62,152 nt of DNA from Halobacillus sp. A1 (lineage in GTDB: Bacteria > Bacillota > Bacilli > Bacillales > Halobacillaceae): the NCBI RefSeq assembly GCF_024189295.1, contig NZ_JAIZEN010000018.1, positions 1 through 62,152 on the forward strand. The letters are read 5' to 3'. The notes beneath the pieces were generated by a model. The model ran no database searches, was not told where the DNA came from, and worked only from the letters and a program-made list of their open reading frames with translations. Within the stretch, counting starts at the first letter, position 1. Each line of letters begins with the position of its first letter. Below, piece by piece: positions 46,221 through 55,795 of this stretch. A program made the translations under genes and the position numbers.

Positions 46221-47238
46221 GCGGACTCACCTCCACTTCTACTGAGGTTGCTTTCATATATTCGACAGCTTGTTTGACTTCAGCTTCTTCTCCATCAAGC
46301 TGTACTAACATAGTACCGTATGCACCTTTTTGAGTCTGGGTGATTTTACCATGCAGTATATTTACATCTACAGCAAATTTGCGTGATACATCACTGATTA
46401 ACGCTTGATTAGTATTCTCCCCGACAAAATGAAGTTGTATGACTTCACCCGCTTGATAATTTTCATGAATCACGTCAAGAGAGTTCTCTCGGTCCGGATC
46501 GCCCATCACCTGATCGACAAACCGTTTCGTGACTTTTTCTTTAGGATGAAGGAAAACATCAAGAACATCGCCGGATTCTACCACTTTACCACTTTCCATG
46601 ACGGCCACACGATGACATATTTTTCGAATAACATGCATTTCATGAGTGATCAGGACGATGGTTAAGCCTAGCTTTTCATTGATGTCTACTAACAGATCCA
46701 ATATAGAATCAGTTGTTTCCGGGTCCAAGGCTGAGGTGGCCTCATCACAAAGCAGAACCTTGGGATTATTAGCAAGTGCCCTTGCAATACCTACACGCTG
46801 CTTTTGCCCTCCACTTAATTGTGATGGGTAGGACTTTCCGCGTCCGCTCAGTCCTACAAGATCAATCAGCTCATTGACACGCGCCTCTCGCTTTTGTTTA
46901 GGAACACCCGCAATTTCTAACGGAAAAGCGATATTATCAAAAACTGTACGAGACCATAATAAATTAAAGTGCTGAAAAATCATGCCGATTTCCTGTCTTG
47001 CCACTCTTAATTTACTTTTGCTTAATCCGGTCAAATTTTGATCATTAAGCTCGATCTCACCGCTGGTAGGCTCTTCTAAGCGGTTAAGAAGGCGTATGAA
47101 CGTACTCTTTCCAGCACCACTGTAACCGATGACCCCATAAATTTCACCTTTGTCTATGGAAAGATTCAACTTGTCGACAGCAAGTACGTCTTGATCTTTT
47201 GTTTTAAATACCTTAGTTAAATCTTTAATCGATATCAT
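46213..47238 (-). CDS. metN: Methionine ABC transporter ATPase MetN
   Basis: A 341-residue ATPase. Walker A GYSGAGKSTFIRLLNRLEEP near 38-57, signature LSGGQKQRVGIARALAN, Walker B VLLCDEATSALDPETT, and H-loop VLITHEMHVI. The C-terminal 80 residues form the NIL domain that binds methionine and inhibits transport. AGGAGG precedes the ATG. It is the first gene of metNPQ, behind two S-box riboswitches in series. Confidence 0.96.
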   Translation of the reverse strand: MISIKDLTKVFKTKDQDVLAVDKLNLSIDKGEIYGVIGYSGAGKSTFIRLLNRLEEPTSGEIELNDQNLTGLSKSKLRVARQEIGMIFQHFNLLWSRTVFDNIAFPLEIAGVPKQKREARVNELIDLVGLSGRGKSYPSQLSGGQKQRVGIARALANNPKVLLCDEATSALDPETTDSILDLLVDINEKLGLTIVLITHEMHVIRKICHRVAVMESGKVVESGDVLDVFLHPKEKVTKRFVDQVMGDPDRENSLDVIHENYQAGEVIQLHFVGENTNQALISDVSRKFAVDVNILHGKITQTQKGAYGTMLVQLDGEEAEVKQAVEYMKATSVEVEVSPHV

Positions 47239-47255
47239 AAGCTTTTCCTCCTAAC

Positions 47256-47293
47256 TAAAAAAGCTTTTCTGCATAAGAACAGAAAAGCTTTTA
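47256..47293 (-). terminator. Expression-platform terminator of the second (proximal) SAM riboswitch
   Basis: AAAAGCTTTTCTG / CAGAAAAGCTTTT 13-bp stem with an eight-base loop, followed by TTTAG on the reverse strand, 18 bp before metN. Confidence 0.9.
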
Positions 47294-47307
47294 TACTTTC
47301 GAATCTG

Positions 47308-47425
47308 TTCTCTCATCTGCCAAAGTCGAATCTTTGCAGGAATTGGCACCTATTCAAATGAACAAATCAAATGACGGTTGCCGGGCATCAACGGGCCAGT
47401 CCCTCCGCCTCTCTAGATAAGAGGA
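47308..47425 (-). promoter_or_regulatory. SAM-I (S-box) riboswitch, proximal copy
   Basis: Reverse strand starts CTCTTATCTAGAGAGGCGGA, then GGGACTGGCCCG, GATGCCCGGCAACC and GTGCCAATTCC, and closes with GATGAGAG, the order of an S-box aptamer. SAM binding should favour the terminator at 47256-47293. Confidence 0.96.
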
Positions 47426-47525
47426 TATATTTTTTAACAGTTTAATATACTAAACCATTTAAGGTCCAAAATGGATTCTAGCACCGACTATATCTAACTG
47501 TCAACTGAGAAGTCTATTTTCATCC

Positions 47526-47553
47526 ATAAAAAAACTCTTCACAAATTGAAGAG
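47526..47553 (-). terminator. Expression-platform terminator of the first (distal) SAM riboswitch
   Basis: Reverse strand CTCTTCA/TGAAGAG stem followed by TTTTTTTAT, directly after the distal aptamer. Confidence 0.82.
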
Positions 47554-47565
47554 ACAGTTTTGGTT

Positions 47566-47680
47566 CCTCTTCTCATCTCTCAAAGCTCTCGCTTTGCTGG
47601 AAGTAGCACCGTATTTAAAAAAATCGGTTGCCGGGCTTCATTGGGCCAGTCCCCTCTGCCACTCTGGATAAGTGAAGATG
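47566..47680 (-). promoter_or_regulatory. SAM-I (S-box) riboswitch, distal copy
   Basis: Reverse strand CATCTTCACTTATCCAGAGT, GGCAGAGGGGACTGGCCC, GAAGCCCGGCAACC, GGTGCTACTTCCAGC and GAGAGATGAGAAGAGG reproduce the S-box aptamer. It is transcribed first, followed by its own terminator and then the proximal aptamer. Confidence 0.96.
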
Positions 47681-47700
47681 TCGCTATGAAATTAGAATTT

Positions 47701-47729
47701 ATGTTAGCATGGTTATCGTAATACGTCAA
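47701..47729 (-). promoter_or_regulatory. Promoter of the tandem SAM riboswitch-metNPQ transcript
   Basis: Reverse strand TTGACG (47724-47729), 17-nt spacer, TAACAT (47701-47706). No other promoter is obvious between the two aptamers, so both would be on one leader. Confidence 0.75.
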
Positions 47730-47752
47730 ATCAAAAATAGGAGGGCAAAAAA

Positions 47753-48169
47753 ATGAGAAAAGCGCCCGGTTTTCAACTTCCTTATATTCAATCTGAAGAA
47801 TTATACCATTTAAAACAAGACTTAGGAAAAGTTGTCATTCTTACATTTTGGACTTCCTGGTGTCCGGACTGCGGAGTTGACCTTCCAAAGAAAGAACAAC
47901 TTTATCGAACTATGGATAATCAAAAGGTTTCCATGCTCACGATAAACGTAACAGGCCGTGAAAGAAATGAAGAAGACGCTAAACAATATGTGGAGAAATT
48001 TTTAAAACAACCGACACTTTCTGATAGTGGCGTTGAGACTTACAACCTATACAAAGCTCAAGGGGTGCCTTCGACAATCATTATTAACCAGGAAGGCAAT
48101 ATAGCTTATCAATTCGGTGATCAAGCCTCATTTATGGAAATCGTACAAGCTATAGGAGAACTTATCTAG
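47753..48169 (+). CDS. TlpA/ResA-like thioredoxin family protein
   Basis: A 138-residue redoxin with the active site TSWCPDCGVDLP (CPDC near residues 37-40) and the cis-Pro region GVPSTIIINQEGNI. No signal peptide or membrane anchor is present, unlike ResA, so it is probably cytosolic. The role may be thiol reduction or peroxide handling. AGGAGGG precedes the ATG. It is divergent from the metNPQ leader and overlaps the end of yusD convergently by 8 bp. Confidence 0.88.
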   Translation: MRKAPGFQLPYIQSEELYHLKQDLGKVVILTFWTSWCPDCGVDLPKKEQLYRTMDNQKVSMLTINVTGRERNEEDAKQYVEKFLKQPTLSDSGVETYNLYKAQGVPSTIIINQEGNIAYQFGDQASFMEIVQAIGELI

Positions 48170-48479
48170 CTAATAGGAATAAGGACTCTACGTACAAAAG
48201 ATCTCTGAGCTTTCCTTCCACATGGACATTGGCAGAGGGAAGTGAGGTCAGCTTTACTTCCCCCTCGATAATTTGCTCCATGATTTCAGGGTCGGCATCA
48301 ATATGAACCTGACAGTGGAAATCATAATCAAAATCGATACGCACCTGCTGAGAATCTATGGTAACGGGGATCCTATCTTCATTATCATAAATAAATAACA
48401 CAATAGGTCGCTCTTTCCACTTTTTTAATAAATCTTTGCGAGTATTAACTTGTCTCATCCAGTGAGTTATGCTTTCCAT
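48162..48479 (-). CDS. SCP2-like sterol-carrier domain protein (YusD-like)
   Basis: A 105-residue soluble protein with the pattern of a small SCP2-type lipid-binding domain: IVLFIYDNEDRIPVTIDSQQ, then DADPEIMEQIIEGEVKLTSL and LFLLAR at the end. In B. subtilis yusD lies beside metNPQ and yusE, and the position is the same here. Function unknown. AAGGGGGG precedes the ATG. Confidence 0.7.
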   Translation of the reverse strand: MESITHWMRQVNTRKDLLKKWKERPIVLFIYDNEDRIPVTIDSQQVRIDFDYDFHCQVHIDADPEIMEQIIEGEVKLTSLPSANVHVEGKLRDLLYVESLFLLAR

Positions 48480-48579
48480 AAAAAACCCCCCTTTGTGCCT
48501 TACTTAACTTTTCGGCAGCAAAGGAGGCATTCCCTTTTAAAAACCAGGAAAATCTCTCGTCAATTCACGGGGGAACCCG

Positions 48580-48894
48580 CTATTTTTTTACATAAGTTCT
48601 CACTTTATCATACATATATGGAACGGAATGAAAAGCGTAGACCTTTTCTTTAATTTCCCCATTATTAGTAATTATTAGACAGGGAACACTTTTTATTTGA
48701 TACTTTTGCATAAACTTTGGATGCAGAGAAGCATTCAATTCCCAAAACATCTGCTCTTCCATAGTGTGCTCAATTGTTTCCAGCATGGTATGGGCCAGAT
48801 GACAAGTCGCACAGAAAGGCGAATAAATGTAAATGAATCCTAAATCCATTGAATTTAATTTTTCTGGGAGATTAATCCCCTCTAAACCACGCAA
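48580..48894 (-). CDS. yusE: Thioredoxin-like protein YusE
   Basis: A 104-residue thioredoxin-fold protein with active site YSPFCATCHLAHTM (CATC near residues 28-31) and the cis-Pro motif IKSVPCLIITNNGEI. It matches YusE in position and size. The start is a TTG at 48892-48894 with AGGAGG six bases upstream; a later ATG lacks a site. It follows yusF by 16 bp and is probably cotranscribed with it. Confidence 0.88.
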   Translation of the reverse strand: MRGLEGINLPEKLNSMDLGFIYIYSPFCATCHLAHTMLETIEHTMEEQMFWELNASLHPKFMQKYQIKSVPCLIITNNGEIKEKVYAFHSVPYMYDKVRTYVKK

Positions 48895-48910
48895 GGTAAT
48901 CCTCCTACAA

Positions 48911-49255
48911 TCAGATAAGATAGACAGGCTTCACTTGAAAATGATGACTTAATAAAGCCCTGGCCAACTCGTGTTCTGGAGTAGCAGCGACTTCTCGAAA
49001 TGCTTTATCCACGTAAATATGGGCTGCATGAGGCAGCTCTGAAGTGAGTTGTTTTCTCAATTTGTTACCTGAGTCATCCTCATCTACTAAGATAAAGACA
49101 GGCCGATGGTCGAGGTTATGATCCAGTATTAGTTCTTCCATACGCTCCACTCCGAGAGTCCCATGAGTGCACAGAATTTCAACGGGTGTTTTTAAAACTT
49201 TGTTGATTTTCTTTTTATCCGTAATGCCCTCTACAATCAATATTCGCTCATTCAA
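48911..49255 (-). CDS. yusF: Toprim-domain protein YusF
   Basis: A 114-residue single-domain Toprim protein: RILIVEGITDKKKINKVL carries the conserved Glu, and PVFILVDEDDSGNKLRKQL the DxD motif. Such minimal Toprim proteins resemble RNase M5 and primase cores and may cut or nick structured RNA or DNA; the target is unknown. A TTG at 49255 five bases from AGGTGA is preferred; a GTG three codons earlier overlaps that site. Confidence 0.88.
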   Translation of the reverse strand: MNERILIVEGITDKKKINKVLKTPVEILCTHGTLGVERMEELILDHNLDHRPVFILVDEDDSGNKLRKQLTSELPHAAHIYVDKAFREVAATPEHELARALLSHHFQVKPVYLI

Positions 49256-49271
49256 GTCAGTCACCTACTAT

Positions 49272-49308
49272 ATAGAAACAGACCATGCTGAGAAGCACGG
49301 CCTGTACA
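49272..49308 (-). terminator. Probable terminator of gcvH
   Basis: CAGACCATGCTGAGAAGC / ACGGCCTG-type stem (reverse strand CAGGCCGTGCT with AGCATGGTCTG) followed by TTTCTATA. Confidence 0.6.
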
Positions 49309-49376
49309 TGATTAATATAAAGCTGTGATCATGTAAGCCATGTACCTATGTAAACAGGGCATGACTATGGCTTTGC

Positions 49377-49760
49377 TTAGTCTTCGTCAATCATTTCTTC
49401 GTAATCTGCCGCAGACATAAGCTCGTCTAATTCAGAAGTATCATTAGGCTCCACGACGATCATCCACGCTTTCTCATATGGAGACTCGTTAACAAATTCT
49501 GGACTGTCTTCCAGTTCTTCGTTAACTTCCACTACTTTACCAGTAACGGGTGCATAAAGTTCTGAGACAGTTTTTACGGATTCTACACTGCCGAATGGCT
49601 CGTCTGCTTCAACCGTATCGCCTTCTTCCGGTAGTTCAACAAATACAATGTCGCCTAACTCGGATTGAGCAAAATCTGTAATCCCTATACGGACTTTCTC
49701 GCCCTCTTTTTTAACCCATTCGTGTTCTTCAGAATAAAGTAAGTCTTTTGGTAAACTCAT
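49377..49760 (-). CDS. gcvH: Glycine cleavage system H protein
   Basis: A 127-residue lipoyl-carrier protein. The lipoylated lysine is in [18 protein letters not shown] (Lys about residue 63), within the sequence [35 protein letters not shown]. It shuttles the aminomethyl group between glycine dehydrogenase and GcvT and, in B. subtilis, is also the first acceptor in lipoic-acid synthesis. CTGGAGGGG precedes the ATG. The other gcv genes and lipA are not in this window. Confidence 0.97.
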   Translation of the reverse strand: MSLPKDLLYSEEHEWVKKEGEKVRIGITDFAQSELGDIVFVELPEEGDTVEADEPFGSVESVKTVSELYAPVTGKVVEVNEELEDSPEFVNESPYEKAWMIVVEPNDTSELDELMSAADYEEMIDED

Positions 49761-49845
49761 GGTAACCCCTCCAGATTAAAATTAATATAATTAATAACAA
49801 TATAAACATAAAAGCTTTGTGCTTTTATTGCCAACGTTCTGCTCA

Positions 49846-50202
49846 TCAATTCCAAATTTGCTCGAATTGATCCTCTTTAAAACCTACAGTGACACACTCC
49901 CCATCTGTGACAATGGGTCTCTTGATCAACATGCCATCAGTTGCAAGCCATTTGATCATGTCATCTTCAGATGCATTTTTCAGCTTTTCTTTCATATTCA
50001 GTTCTCTGTATTTTTTTCCGCTCGTATTGAAAAATTTCCTTGCGGGCAAGTCACTGGTACGAATGATAGAAGCTAATTCATCTTCACTTGGTGTCTCTTC
50101 AACGATATGTACAGCGTTATAACCCACACTATGATCGTCTAACCATCTTTTTGCCTTCTTACATGTCCCGCAATTCGGGTACCAATAAAAAGTCACTGGC
50201 AT
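49846..50202 (-). CDS. ArsC/Spx-family thioredoxin-fold protein (YusI-like)
   Basis: A 118-residue protein with an N-terminal CxxC in YPNCGTCKKAKRWL, the segment DLPARKFFNTSGKKYRE and the RPIVTDG ending. These place it in the ArsC/Spx/MgsR family, closest to the YusI/YffB branch and not a proven arsenate reductase. It may reduce small disulphides or use glutathione/bacillithiol. The ATG at 50202 is chosen over one three codons earlier that is too close to GGGGGG. It is next to gcvH, as in B. subtilis. Confidence 0.88.
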   Translation of the reverse strand: MPVTFYWYPNCGTCKKAKRWLDDHSVGYNAVHIVEETPSEDELASIIRTSDLPARKFFNTSGKKYRELNMKEKLKNASEDDMIKWLATDGMLIKRPIVTDGECVTVGFKEDQFEQIWN

Positions 50203-50319
50203 TCCTATCATTCCCCCTTCCTCACTTATTGATTCTTATTCTACCATACTCCGCTCTTACTTATCATTCATTAATGGTGAAGAATTTTCATAAAGGTTCT
50301 GCCTAATAATGACTTTACT

Positions 50320-50352
50320 AAAAAACAGCCGCGATCATTAGATCACGGCTTG
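50320..50352 (-). terminator. Terminator of the fad operon
   Basis: AGCCGCGATC / GATCACGGCT stem with a four-base loop and a following T run on the reverse strand. Confidence 0.9.
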
Positions 50353-50359
50353 TTATGAT

Positions 50360-52141
50360 TTAAACGATATACTTTTGAGAAGTAATAAGCGTTTTAGCCA
50401 CTTCGCGTTTCTTAGCAATAACGTTTGTAGGTGTGTGACGCGTTAGCTTACGAAGAGCCCCAAGCATCATTCGAAGTGAATCACCGGATTCTGCAGCAAT
50501 CAGAGTTTCTTTCGCATGAGCTTCAATTCGATTGAAAGCTTCTTGAGTATAAACCTGGGTGTAGAGAAGTTTTTGATAATTCTTTTCTTCCCCGCCTTTT
50601 TGAATAGCTTTATCAGTTCTCAGGATAGCGGATTCCATATTGTAAATTTCGCCGGTGATATCAGCAATGTTGACAAGGATTTCTTGCTCGTTTTCTAATT
50701 TCTCACCGAATTTTTGTGCTGCTAAACCTGCTGCTAACAAAGCAATTTTCTTAGCATTTTTCAGTAAATACTTTTCTTGTTCCAGGGCACCATCCCCTGG
50801 CTCCTCAGGCATAAGCGTCATGATTTCTTCTTGCAGGGCTTGAGCTTTTTGCAACAGAGGAAGTTCACCCTTCATTGCTTTCTTAAGCAGAGTTCCTGGA
50901 ACAATCATACGATTGATTTCATTCGTCCCCTCAAAAATGCGATTAATTCTGGAGTCACGATAGATACGTTCTACTTCATATTCCTGCATAAAACCGTAAC
51001 CACCATGGATTTGAACGGCTTCATCCACTGCAAAATCTAATAGCTCAGTACCGAAGACTTTATTGAGCGAGCACTCGATAGCATATTCAGCAATAACTTT
51101 AGCTACAGCTTTCCCGTCTTTTAATTCTTCTTCAGTAAGTTTCCCCATACTCTGTTCAAACAATCCTACTGTACGATATACAGAGCTCTCATTCGCATAC
51201 GTATTAGCAGCAATAGTAGCCATTTTTTCTTGAATTAACGGAAATTGAGAGATCGGTGTTTTGAACTGTTTGCGTTCGTTTGCATATTTAACAGCTAATT
51301 CAAGCGCACGTTTTGAACCTCCAACTCCACCAATCGCTAATTTATATCGTCCGACATTCAATATGTTAAATGCGATCACGTGTCCTTTTCCTATTTCCCC
51401 AAGCACATTATCAACGGGTACCTCAGCATCTTCGAGAACTAGTGTACGAGTAGAAGAACTCTTAATTCCCATCTTCTTCTCTTCCGGTCCTGTGGAGACG
51501 CCATTATAATCTCTCTCTACAATAAATGCTGTGAACTTATCCCCATCAATTTTAGCGTAAACGACAAATACGTCAGCAAAAGCAGAGTTCGTGATCCATT
51601 GTTTCTCTCCGTTTAACACATAGTGAGTACCTGCTTCGTTCAGTTTGGCGGTAGTTTTCGCACCTAAAGCATCTGAACCTGACCCTGGTTCTGTTAGAGC
51701 GTATGCAGCTATTTTTTCACCAGTTGCCAATACAGGAAGGTATTTTTGCTTCTGTTCTTCATTACCGAAGAAGACAATGGGAAGAGAACCGATGCCTACG
51801 TGAGCTCCATGTGTGACAGAGAAACCACCAGCCCTGGAAAACTTTTCAGTAATGAGAGATGAGCTGATCTTATCGAGCTGGAGACCGCCGTATTCTTCTG
51901 GAACATCCGCTCCCAACAATCCTAATTCGCCAGCCTTTTTCAAAAGTTCTACCGAATGTTCGAACTCATGGTTTTCCAGGTTATCGATTTTAGGTACAAC
52001 CTCACCTAACACGAAGTCTTCGGTCGTTTTGGCAATCATCAAATGCTCATCAGTGAAATCTTCAGGTGTAATGACATCAGCCGCAGTTAAATCCTCTACT
52101 AAAAACCCTCCACCTTTAATCATTTCTTTTAATTCACTCAT
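50360..52141 (-). CDS. fadE: Acyl-CoA dehydrogenase FadE
   Basis: A 593-residue FAD enzyme for the first step of beta-oxidation. Conserved parts are [18 protein letters not shown] and [20 protein letters not shown] in the middle domain, and the C-terminal FAD-domain segment [20 protein letters not shown] (catalytic-Glu region). The extra C-terminal 190 residues are typical of the long Bacillus YusJ/FadE form. GAGGAGG precedes the ATG. Last gene of fadN-fadA-fadE, 13 bp after fadA. Confidence 0.95.
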   Translation of the reverse strand: MSELKEMIKGGGFLVEDLTAADVITPEDFTDEHLMIAKTTEDFVLGEVVPKIDNLENHEFEHSVELLKKAGELGLLGADVPEEYGGLQLDKISSSLITEKFSRAGGFSVTHGAHVGIGSLPIVFFGNEEQKQKYLPVLATGEKIAAYALTEPGSGSDALGAKTTAKLNEAGTHYVLNGEKQWITNSAFADVFVVYAKIDGDKFTAFIVERDYNGVSTGPEEKKMGIKSSSTRTLVLEDAEVPVDNVLGEIGKGHVIAFNILNVGRYKLAIGGVGGSKRALELAVKYANERKQFKTPISQFPLIQEKMATIAANTYANESSVYRTVGLFEQSMGKLTEEELKDGKAVAKVIAEYAIECSLNKVFGTELLDFAVDEAVQIHGGYGFMQEYEVERIYRDSRINRIFEGTNEINRMIVPGTLLKKAMKGELPLLQKAQALQEEIMTLMPEEPGDGALEQEKYLLKNAKKIALLAAGLAAQKFGEKLENEQEILVNIADITGEIYNMESAILRTDKAIQKGGEEKNYQKLLYTQVYTQEAFNRIEAHAKETLIAAESGDSLRMMLGALRKLTRHTPTNVIAKKREVAKTLITSQKYIV

Positions 52142-52154
52142 TATTGTTCCTCCT

Positions 52155-53333
52155 CTAATTTATAAGTTCAAAAACTCCTGCTGCGCCCATTCCGCCGCCA
52201 ATACACATGGTGACTACACCGAACTGTTCATTTCTTCTTTTCATTTCATGAATCAAACTTAACGTAAGCTTAGTTCCTGTACATCCAAGTGGGTGACCTA
52301 AAGCAATTGCGCCCCCATTGACATTTACTTTATCGATATCAAGACCTAGTTCGCGAATGACTTTCAAAGATTGAGAAGCGAACGCTTCATTCAATTCAAA
52401 AAGGCCAATGTCTGATAATTGTAATCCAGCTTGTTTTAAAGCTTTAGGAACCGCTTCGATCGGACCTACTCCCATAACTTCAGGCTCCACACCAGCAACA
52501 GCAAAGGAACGGAATTTAACAAGAGGGGTCAACCCCTCTGCCTCGGCTTTTCCACGGTCCATCACGAGAACCGAAGCTGCTCCGTCACTCATTTGGGAAG
52601 AGTTCCCTGCCGTAACGGACCCTCTTACAGAAAACGCCGGTTTCAGCTTCGCCAGCACTTCTGCTGTAGTGCCTGGACGTACACCTTCGTCCACTGAAAA
52701 AGTTCTCGTATGTTCCTTTATTTTGTGGTCTGCTCCCAGAGTGCGATCTGTTACTTCTACAGATACAATTTCATCCTGGAACTTCCCTTCTTTGATAGCT
52801 GCCTCGGCGCGCCTATGACTGACAGCCGCAAAAACATCCTGGTCCTCTCTCGAAATACCGAATCGATTGGCTACTTCTTCAGCTGTATGGCCCATTGACA
52901 TATAGTATTCTGGGGCCTGTTCAACTAGCTGCACATTCGGTTTAATGACGTGACCGCCCATCGGTATCAGACTCATTGATTCTGCTCCGCCTGCTAATGC
53001 CGCATGGCTATGACCAAGCATGATCTTCTCTGCTGCATAAGCAATACTTTGCAGACCTGAAGAACAATATCGGTTAATCGTAATGGCTGGAACCTTATGA
53101 TGAAGTCCAGCCAAACCCGCGATATTCCGAGCCATATTCATTCCCTGTTCGGCTTCAGGCATGGCACATCCAATGATTACGTCATCGATGTTTCCTTCAT
53201 AATTTCCAGCTCTTTTAAAAGTCTCTTTTATTGTTAACGCAGCTAGATCGTCAGGCCGAGTATGGGCAAGCGCCCCTTTTTTCGCTCGGCCAACAGGTGT
53301 CCTGGCTCCAGCTACAATGACAGCTTCCTTCAC
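52155..53333 (-). CDS. fadA: Acetyl-CoA acyltransferase (3-ketoacyl-CoA thiolase) FadA
   Basis: A 392-residue thiolase catalysing the last step of beta-oxidation. The nucleophile Cys is in NRYCSSGLQSIAYAAEKIM (about residue 88), with HPLGCTG and CIGGGMGAAGVFE near the C-terminus supplying the other catalytic residues (His and Cys). It lies between fadN (14 bp) and fadE (13 bp). Confidence 0.96.
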   Translation of the reverse strand: MKEAVIVAGARTPVGRAKKGALAHTRPDDLAALTIKETFKRAGNYEGNIDDVIIGCAMPEAEQGMNMARNIAGLAGLHHKVPAITINRYCSSGLQSIAYAAEKIMLGHSHAALAGGAESMSLIPMGGHVIKPNVQLVEQAPEYYMSMGHTAEEVANRFGISREDQDVFAAVSHRRAEAAIKEGKFQDEIVSVEVTDRTLGADHKIKEHTRTFSVDEGVRPGTTAEVLAKLKPAFSVRGSVTAGNSSQMSDGAASVLVMDRGKAEAEGLTPLVKFRSFAVAGVEPEVMGVGPIEAVPKALKQAGLQLSDIGLFELNEAFASQSLKVIRELGLDIDKVNVNGGAIALGHPLGCTGTKLTLSLIHEMKRRNEQFGVVTMCIGGGMGAAGVFELIN

Positions 53334-53347
53334 GTGATCTCCCCCTT

Positions 53348-55747
53348 TTAATTACGCAATGGTTTCCCTTTCATCAGCATGTGCTGCATGCGCTGCTGTG
53401 ATTTCGCTTCCCCGACGAGGCTTAAGAACGCTTCTCGTTCAAGGTCTAACAAATACTGTTCATCTACTAATGTTCCTTCTTTTACACGACCTCCCGCTAA
53501 CACAAAGGCAAGCTTTTCAGCGATTTTCAAGTCATGCTCACTGGCATAACCGCTTAGAAGAAGTGATTTTGCACCTAGAAGCATAGTGGCATATCCTTGT
53601 TCACCTACGACAGGGACCTTTGCCCTTTTAGGAGCCTGGTAACCCGACCTCGATAAACCCAGGACTTTTTGTTTGGCATCATGAAGCAAGTGATCCCCAT
53701 TCACACTTATAGCATCAAGGCTATCTAAAAACCCATTTTCTTTAGCTTCTTCTCCAGATGTGGATACTTTAGCCATTGCAATCTTTTCAAATACACTGAT
53801 GGCTACCTTCTGAAGGTCGAAATCCACACCCTCCGGAATGTTTCTCAAATGTTTAATGTAAAGCTCTTTGTTGCCTCCTCCGCCAGGAATCAAACCGACC
53901 CCCGGTTCCACTAATCCCATATATGTCTCTGCAGAAGCCTGGGTTGCCGCAGCAGGCAGGCACACTTCGGCTCCTCCTCCTAATGTCATCCCGAAAGGTG
54001 CAGCGACGACAGGTTTATCTGCATATTTAATTTTCATCATGGCATCCTGGAAGTGTTTGACCACCATTTCGATTTCAAAGAAATTGAAGTCTTGAGCTTC
54101 CATTAAAATCATTCCTAAATTCGCGCCTACACAGAAGTTTTTTCCCTGGTTACCAATAACAAGCCCTTCAAAATTCTGATCCACTTCATCCACTGCGTAG
54201 TTCATCATTTGAATGATGTCCAACCCGATTGCGTTGCTTTGAGAATGAAATTCAAGCCCGGCCACTCCGTCCCCGAGATCAATTAAACTCGCGCCGGCAT
54301 TCTTTTTGATGACTTCATTTGTTTCTTTTAACCTTTTCAGATGAATAGCTTTTGGGTTGAAAGATTGAGTTTCGTACTGACCTTTATGAATATAGTAAAC
54401 GTTTCCATTTTCTCGCTTGTAGAACTGTTCATTGCCCAATTCAAGCATTTCTTCAATCCATGCCGGGATTGTTTCCCCCTCTTCTTTCATTCTGGCAACC
54501 GATTCTTTCACTCCGATGGCATCCCACATTTCAAAAGGACCTAACTCCCAGCCAAAGCCCCAGCGCATCGCTTCATCAATGGATGGCACATCATCAGCTA
54601 TCTCTCCATAAAGTTCAGCCGAATAAATAAGTACAGGTTTGACGACAGACCATACGAAGTCCCCGGCTCGATCTCCTTTAGCCGTAACTAATGCTTTCAG
54701 TTTTCTTTTACTTCCTTTTTCCTGTTTAGCTAATTCCGTCGCTTTTGTCGTCAATTTCTGACGGGGTTCATAATCTAAAGTTTCAGGATTAAGCTGGAGG
54801 ATTTCACTGCCTTTCTCCCCTTTTTTCTTCAAGAAAAATCCTTGACCGCTTTTCGCCCCCAACCAACCTTTATCCAGCATCGATTTCATAAAGGGTGGGA
54901 CTTCAAAAGCATCTTTCTCAGAACCTTCCACCTGATCGTATACGTTGTTAGCTACATGTATAAATGTATCTAACCCTACAACATCGAGTGTCCTGAATGT
55001 TGCGCTTTTTGGTCTTCCGATGAGCGGACCGCTTACTGAATCCACCTCACCAACACTAAAACCGCCTTTCAACATTTCCTGGACAGTAATAAGCAGACCA
55101 TAGGTACCTATTCGATTAGCAATGAAGTTGGGCGTATCCTTTGCCTCTACTACCCCTTTGCCGAGAACGTCTTCTCCAAATTTCTTCATGAATTGTAAAA
55201 CTTCAGGAGAAGTACGCTTAGCAGGTATGACTTCCAATAGCTTTAAGTAACGTGGCGGGTTGAAAAAATGCGTTCCAAGAAAGTGAGAACGAAAATCTTC
55301 GCTGCAGTCTTCTGACATAGCTTCTATTGATATTCCTGAAGTATTGGAACTTATGATGCTTCCTGCTTTCCTGTACTGATCGACCTGGGCAAAGACTTTC
55401 TTTTTCACTTCAAGATTTTCAACCACGACTTCGATGACCCAGTCAACTTCACTGAGTTTTTCCATATCGTCAGTGAAATTACCTGTTTCAATGAGATCCA
55501 GACTTGCTTTACTACTTATAGGTGATGGTTTTTGTTTTTTTAATGCCGCTTTATTAGCAGCAGCAATTCGGTTCCTTACAACTCCATCCTCCAGCGTCAA
55601 ACCTTTATGTTTTTCTTCGTCAGTCAGTTCACGAGGTACAATGTCCAGCATTATTGTTGGTATCCCGACATTCGCCAAGTGAGCAGCAATTCCAGCCCCC
55701 ATAACGCCAGAGCCTAAAACCGCGGCACGCTTGATTCTTCGATTCAT
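53348..55747 (-). CDS. fadN: Bifunctional 3-hydroxyacyl-CoA dehydrogenase/enoyl-CoA hydratase FadN
   Basis: A 799-residue fusion: the N-terminal dehydrogenase has KRAAVLGSGVMGAGIAAHLA for NAD and HFFNPPRYLKLLEVI; the C-terminal half is a crotonase-type hydratase with GAGLEFHSQSNAIG-like and APFGMTLGGGAEVCLPAAA segments. It performs hydration and oxidation of acyl-CoA. This order (hydratase at the C-terminus) is that of B. subtilis FadN (YusL). First gene of the fad operon; a FadR-type operator lies 23 bp upstream of the ATG. Confidence 0.95.
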   Translation of the reverse strand: MNRRIKRAAVLGSGVMGAGIAAHLANVGIPTIMLDIVPRELTDEEKHKGLTLEDGVVRNRIAAANKAALKKQKPSPISSKASLDLIETGNFTDDMEKLSEVDWVIEVVVENLEVKKKVFAQVDQYRKAGSIISSNTSGISIEAMSEDCSEDFRSHFLGTHFFNPPRYLKLLEVIPAKRTSPEVLQFMKKFGEDVLGKGVVEAKDTPNFIANRIGTYGLLITVQEMLKGGFSVGEVDSVSGPLIGRPKSATFRTLDVVGLDTFIHVANNVYDQVEGSEKDAFEVPPFMKSMLDKGWLGAKSGQGFFLKKKGEKGSEILQLNPETLDYEPRQKLTTKATELAKQEKGSKRKLKALVTAKGDRAGDFVWSVVKPVLIYSAELYGEIADDVPSIDEAMRWGFGWELGPFEMWDAIGVKESVARMKEEGETIPAWIEEMLELGNEQFYKRENGNVYYIHKGQYETQSFNPKAIHLKRLKETNEVIKKNAGASLIDLGDGVAGLEFHSQSNAIGLDIIQMMNYAVDEVDQNFEGLVIGNQGKNFCVGANLGMILMEAQDFNFFEIEMVVKHFQDAMMKIKYADKPVVAAPFGMTLGGGAEVCLPAAATQASAETYMGLVEPGVGLIPGGGGNKELYIKHLRNIPEGVDFDLQKVAISVFEKIAMAKVSTSGEEAKENGFLDSLDAISVNGDHLLHDAKQKVLGLSRSGYQAPKRAKVPVVGEQGYATMLLGAKSLLLSGYASEHDLKIAEKLAFVLAGGRVKEGTLVDEQYLLDLEREAFLSLVGEAKSQQRMQHMLMKGKPLRN

Positions 55748-55769
55748 ATATTTATCCCCCTATCACTTT

Positions 55770-55787
55770 TGAATGAATGCTCATTCA
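55770..55787. promoter_or_regulatory. FadR-type operator upstream of fadN
   Basis: TGAATGAATGCTCATTCA is a perfect palindrome in its 7-bp half-sites (TGAATGA / TCATTCA), as in the B. subtilis FadR (YsiA) operator TGAATGAnTAnTCATTCA. It directly follows a TAAAAT -10-like hexamer and so would block the fad promoter until acyl-CoA releases the repressor. fadR itself is not in the window. Confidence 0.9.
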
Positions 55788-55795
55788 TTTTACAT

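Noticed and set aside
52408-52818. 136-codon frame antisense to fadA
   Set aside because: Shadow of a strongly coding region, no ribosome site; same judgement for other antisense frames within conserved genes.
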